From positions 1 to 16,472 of the forward strand of contig CALMVM010000206.1 of the NCBI GenBank assembly GCA_937873255.1: a stretch of 16,472 nt of DNA, given 5' to 3'. Positions 13,773 through 16,472 of this stretch are shown in pieces (positions within the stretch are counted from its first letter, which is position 1; every line of letters starts with the position of its first letter). The notes below the pieces were generated by a model that worked only from the letters and a program-made list of their open reading frames with translations, searched no databases and was not told where the DNA came from. The DNA is from an uncultured Verrucomicrobiota bacterium (GTDB lineage Bacteria > Verrucomicrobiota > Verrucomicrobiia > Chthoniobacterales > SZAS-18). The position numbers and the translations under genes are program-made.

Positions 13773-14681
13773 ATGCAAACCACGTCTCCCCTCACGGTCG
13801 GTTCCACGCAGGATTCACCCGGCGCGCGGCTGTGGGCGGCGGTGGAAGCCGAACGCCCCTTGCAAATCGTCGGGGCCGTCAACGCCTACAGCGCGATCCT
13901 GGCGGCATCCGCCGGTTTCCGCGCGCTGTACCTTTCGGGCAGCGGGGTCGCGTGCGCGTCGTACGGCTGGCCGGACCTCGGCATGACCACGCTCAACGAC
14001 GTGCTGGAAGACGTGCGCCGGGTCAGCGCCGCGACGGACCGGCCGTTGCTGGTCGATGCCGACACGGGCTGGGGGAATGCATTTGGCGTAGCGCGCACCG
14101 TCCGTGACATGATCCGCGCCGGCGCGGCGGGCATCCATCTGGAAGATCAGGTCGCCGCCAAGCGTTGCGGGCACCGGCCCAACAAAGAACTCGTGAGCGC
14201 CGACGAGATGTGCGACCGGATCAAGGCCGCCACGGATGGCCGGACGGACGCCGATTTCGTGTTGATGGCGCGTACGGACGCCGCCGCGAATGAAGGCACC
14301 GACGCCGCCATCGAACGCGCGTGCCGCTACCGCGAGGCCGGAGCGGACATGATTTTCGCCGAGGCGATCACGACGCTGGAGGATTACGGGAAATTCACCA
14401 AAGCGGTCGGCGTGCCGGTATTGGCGAACATCACGGAATTTGGCAAGACGCCGATGTTCACGACCGACGAACTGGCCGGCGCGGGCGTGCGGCTGGTGTT
14501 GTACCCGCTCAGCGCCTTCCGCGCGATGAACGCCGCCGCGCTGGAAGTCTTCCGCGCGATCCGCCGCGACGGGACGCAAACCGCCGTGCTGCCGACCATG
14601 CAGACGCGCGCGGAACTATACGAATTCTTGAACTACCACGCGTACGAAGAGCGGATCGATTCTCTCCGCAAAGGCGAGTGA
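13773..14681 (+). CDS. prpB: 2-methylisocitrate lyase (PrpB / isocitrate lyase-PEP mutase superfamily)
   Basis: This 302-residue enzyme belongs to the isocitrate lyase/PEP mutase superfamily. Its catalytic loop KRCGH (130-134) is the lyase signature and matches 2-methylisocitrate lyase, which splits 2-methylisocitrate to pyruvate and succinate in propionate breakdown. Other supporting parts are [18 protein letters not shown] (53-70), metal-binding DADTGWGN (95-102) and IHLEDQ (121-126). [18 protein letters not shown] also closely resembles PrpB. The methylcitrate synthase and dehydratase genes are not in the window, so activity on another 2-methylmalate-like or oxaloacetate-type substrate remains possible. 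It diverges from rpsO and lies 22 nt before the DUF2071 fusion gene, probably in one transcript. Confidence 0.9.
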   Translation: MQTTSPLTVGSTQDSPGARLWAAVEAERPLQIVGAVNAYSAILAASAGFRALYLSGSGVACASYGWPDLGMTTLNDVLEDVRRVSAATDRPLLVDADTGWGNAFGVARTVRDMIRAGAAGIHLEDQVAAKRCGHRPNKELVSADEMCDRIKAATDGRTDADFVLMARTDAAANEGTDAAIERACRYREAGADMIFAEAITTLEDYGKFTKAVGVPVLANITEFGKTPMFTTDELAGAGVRLVLYPLSAFRAMNAAALEVFRAIRRDGTQTAVLPTMQTRAELYEFLNYHAYEERIDSLRKGE

Positions 14682-14703
14682 CCGGCATCGGATCGGAGGT
14701 TTG

Positions 14704-16239
14704 ATGCGCCATCTTCTCCAATGTCATCCGTTTGCGGTGCGGGCGCATTTCGAGTGGACGCTGGTGCTCACGTTTGCATTGCCCGCCGCCACCTTGCGCC
14801 CCTTGCTGCCGCCGGGCCTGACGCTCGACGAATACGACGGCCGGGGCTTCGTGGCCGTCGCACTGGTGCAAACCCGCCGCCTGCGTCCGGCGGGATGGCC
14901 GGCGTCGCTCGGTCACGATTTTTTCCTCTCCGGCTACCGGATCTTCACCCGCTACCGGACCGCCGCCGGACGGACCCTGCGAGGGTTGCGCATCCTGCGT
15001 TCGGATACCGACCGGCGGCGCATGGTGCTCGCGGGCAATTTACTCACGCACTACGGCTATCGTTTCGCGCGGATCGTGCAGCGGCGGACGGGCGACCTCC
15101 TCCGGTTGGAGATTCGCGCGCCCGGGGGCGAGGCCGATCTGAAACTGACGGCCGACCTGAGCGAGGACCCGGCCCGTTCGTTGCCGCCCGGTTCGCCTTT
15201 CCCCGACTGGCACACGGCACGGCGGTACGCGGGGCCGCTGCCTTACACCTTTGACTACGAACCGGAGACGCATTCCATCATCCGGATCGAAGGCATACGG
15301 CAGGAATGGCATCCGCGACCGGTCTCGGTGCGGGTCGAGCAGGCCACGTTTTTCAAGCACGGAACGTTCGCCGTCCACGATGCTCCGCAACCGGTGTTGG
15401 CAAGCGCCTTCTTCGTGGAGAACATCCCGTATCTTTGGCGACGCGGCATCCGGGAACGCCTGCCGGAGCCGGTTCCGGTCGACCGAATGCCGGTGCGCGG
15501 GCGCTGGCAGGGGGTGTCGAACATCGTGCGGTTCAACTGGCCGTTCTACGCCGTGGCGGCGGGCGTGGCCGCGACGGCGCTCGCGGCGGCGGGGCGTTTG
15601 CGGCGGCCGTGGTGGTTGCGCGCCGCGCTCTCGCTCGGTTCGGGTGGCGCGCTGTTTTATCTCGGCGGTTCGCTGGCGGTGTCGTGGTGGATTTACGACC
15701 GGTCGCCGCTTTACAAATGGACGTGGCTGCGGCGGACGGTCGCTGGCAGTCCGCGCCGGATCGTGAATGTTCACAGCGGGTTCGACGAGTCCAGCGAGGC
15801 CGTGCGCGCTCTGTTCCCCGAGGCCGAACTGACCGTGCTGGATTTTTACGACCCGGCGCAGCAGACGGAACGGTCCATCGCGCGGGCCAGGGCGGCCTAT
15901 CCGCCGTCGATCCCCCCGCGCGAGGTGCGGTCGCATGATTTCGGCCTGCCGGGTGCGAGCGCGGACCTAGTGCTGCTGATCCTCGCCGCGCACGAGGTCC
16001 GCACGGCTGCGGGACGCGACCGACTCTTCGCCGAGGCCGCGCGCATCTTGCGGCCCGGCGGGCAGGCCATCCTCGTCGAGCACGGGCGCGACGCGGCCAA
16101 TTTCCTCGCGTTCGGCCCGGGCTTCCTGCATTTTTTCGCTCCGGCGGAGTGGCGGCGGGCGGCGCGGGCGGCTGGCCTGAAACTGGCAGGGGAAACGAGG
16201 ATCACGCCTTTCGTGCGAGTGTTCAATCTGCGGCGTTGA
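14704..16239 (+). CDS. DUF2071 - transmembrane - methyltransferase-like fusion protein
   Basis: This 511-residue protein has three parts. Residues about 8-245 match DUF2071 (YqjF-like, acetoacetate decarboxylase-like fold): LPPGLTLDEYDGRGFVAVAL near the start, then LRILRSDTDRRRMVLAGNLL, and FFVENIPYLW at the end. Two hydrophobic helices follow (about 279-297 and 308-330). Residues about 350-511 look like a class I methyltransferase: an acidic strand end in LTVLDFY (376-382), DLVLLILAAHEVR (421-433) and ILRPGGQAILVEH (448-460). The usual glycine-rich SAM loop is replaced by IVNVHSGFDESS, so activity is uncertain. GGAGG lies 4 nt before ATG 14704; the preceding TTG codon is too close to it to serve as start. 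The function is unknown. Confidence 0.75.
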   Translation: MRHLLQCHPFAVRAHFEWTLVLTFALPAATLRPLLPPGLTLDEYDGRGFVAVALVQTRRLRPAGWPASLGHDFFLSGYRIFTRYRTAAGRTLRGLRILRSDTDRRRMVLAGNLLTHYGYRFARIVQRRTGDLLRLEIRAPGGEADLKLTADLSEDPARSLPPGSPFPDWHTARRYAGPLPYTFDYEPETHSIIRIEGIRQEWHPRPVSVRVEQATFFKHGTFAVHDAPQPVLASAFFVENIPYLWRRGIRERLPEPVPVDRMPVRGRWQGVSNIVRFNWPFYAVAAGVAATALAAAGRLRRPWWLRAALSLGSGGALFYLGGSLAVSWWIYDRSPLYKWTWLRRTVAGSPRRIVNVHSGFDESSEAVRALFPEAELTVLDFYDPAQQTERSIARARAAYPPSIPPREVRSHDFGLPGASADLVLLILAAHEVRTAAGRDRLFAEAARILRPGGQAILVEHGRDAANFLAFGPGFLHFFAPAEWRRAARAAGLKLAGETRITPFVRVFNLRR

Positions 16240-16258
16240 TGCGTCGTGTCACCCTAAA

Positions 16259-16472
16259 ATGTCCACCACGGCGATCCTCGAAACGTGCCTGCGCGCGGCG
16301 GGCGGATCGATGCTCGCCTTGAGCCTGCTGCACTTCGAGTTTCCGAGGCGGTTTCGCTGGCGCGAGGAACTGGCGGCGATCTCCCTGCTCAACCGCGAGA
16401 TTTTCTACGTGCACACGTTTTTCGTGTGCCTGACGGTGGCGGGGATGGGCCTGCTTTGCTCGGCGGACCCGC
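16259..16472 (+). CDS. Putative membrane protein, N-terminal part (cut by window end)
   Basis: The frame opens at ATG 16259, 19 nt after the fusion gene, and stays open to the window end (71 codons seen). The start is MSTTAILETCLRAAGGSMLA followed by a hydrophobic stretch LALSLLHFEF, then a charged segment (RRFRWREELAAISLLNREIF) and a second hydrophobic stretch (FFVCLTVAGMGLLC). The pattern suggests an integral membrane protein. No family is recognised with certainty and no Shine-Dalgarno sequence is visible. Spacing and strand suggest the same operon as prpB and the fusion gene. Confidence 0.6.
   Translation, partial: MSTTAILETCLRAAGGSMLALSLLHFEFPRRFRWREELAAISLLNREIFYVHTFFVCLTVAGMGLLCSADP

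Overview
The window is a GC-rich stretch of bacterial chromosome with densely packed genes, short gaps and many overlapping start/stop codons. The linked rpsO and pnp genes, a TonB-type C-terminal domain on a lipoprotein and a lipobox signal peptide point to a Gram-negative (diderm) bacterium. Gene style, weak Shine-Dalgarno usage and the mix of families would suit Verrucomicrobiota or a relative, but this is inference and no rRNA is present to confirm it.

Left edge (1-1244): a perfect 36-bp inverted repeat at the very start, inside an unrecognised leftward gene cut by the window, then a rightward arginase/ureohydrolase-fold gene. Next (1252-5801) is a compact leftward block. In transcription order it holds a GYF_2/DUF4190-like membrane protein, an ECF-type cobalt/nickel importer (cbiM with a fused PDGLE/CbiN-like tail, cbiQ, cbiO with a His-rich tail), a GNAT acetyltransferase and two four-helix half-size EamA/SMR-like transporters. 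Most junctions after cbiM overlap by 1-4 nt, so the block probably acts as one translationally coupled operon.

Middle (5867-9356, leftward): a membrane fatty acid desaturase with all three histidine boxes, flanked by two paralogous GNAT_6/FemAB-like acyltransferases. A good promoter precedes the desaturase, whose stop overlaps the start of the downstream acyltransferase. The set suggests a lipid or acyl-chain modification module of unknown product. A rightward lipoprotein gene (9481-10665), visibly less GC-rich than its neighbours, carries a carboxypeptidase-regulatory-like region and a C-terminal TonB domain.

Right (10899-16472): the conserved leftward pair rpsO then pnp, each followed by an intrinsic terminator, with a long hairpin between them that recalls the pnp leader hairpin of enterobacteria. 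Divergently, prpB (2-methylisocitrate lyase family) is followed by an unusual fusion of a DUF2071 domain, two membrane helices and a methyltransferase-like domain, then by a partial membrane-protein gene running off the window.

There is no CRISPR array, tRNA, rRNA, IS element or clear prophage gene. The strongest candidates for something undescribed are the acyltransferase-desaturase-acyltransferase module, the DUF2071-methyltransferase fusion and the TonB-domain lipoprotein.
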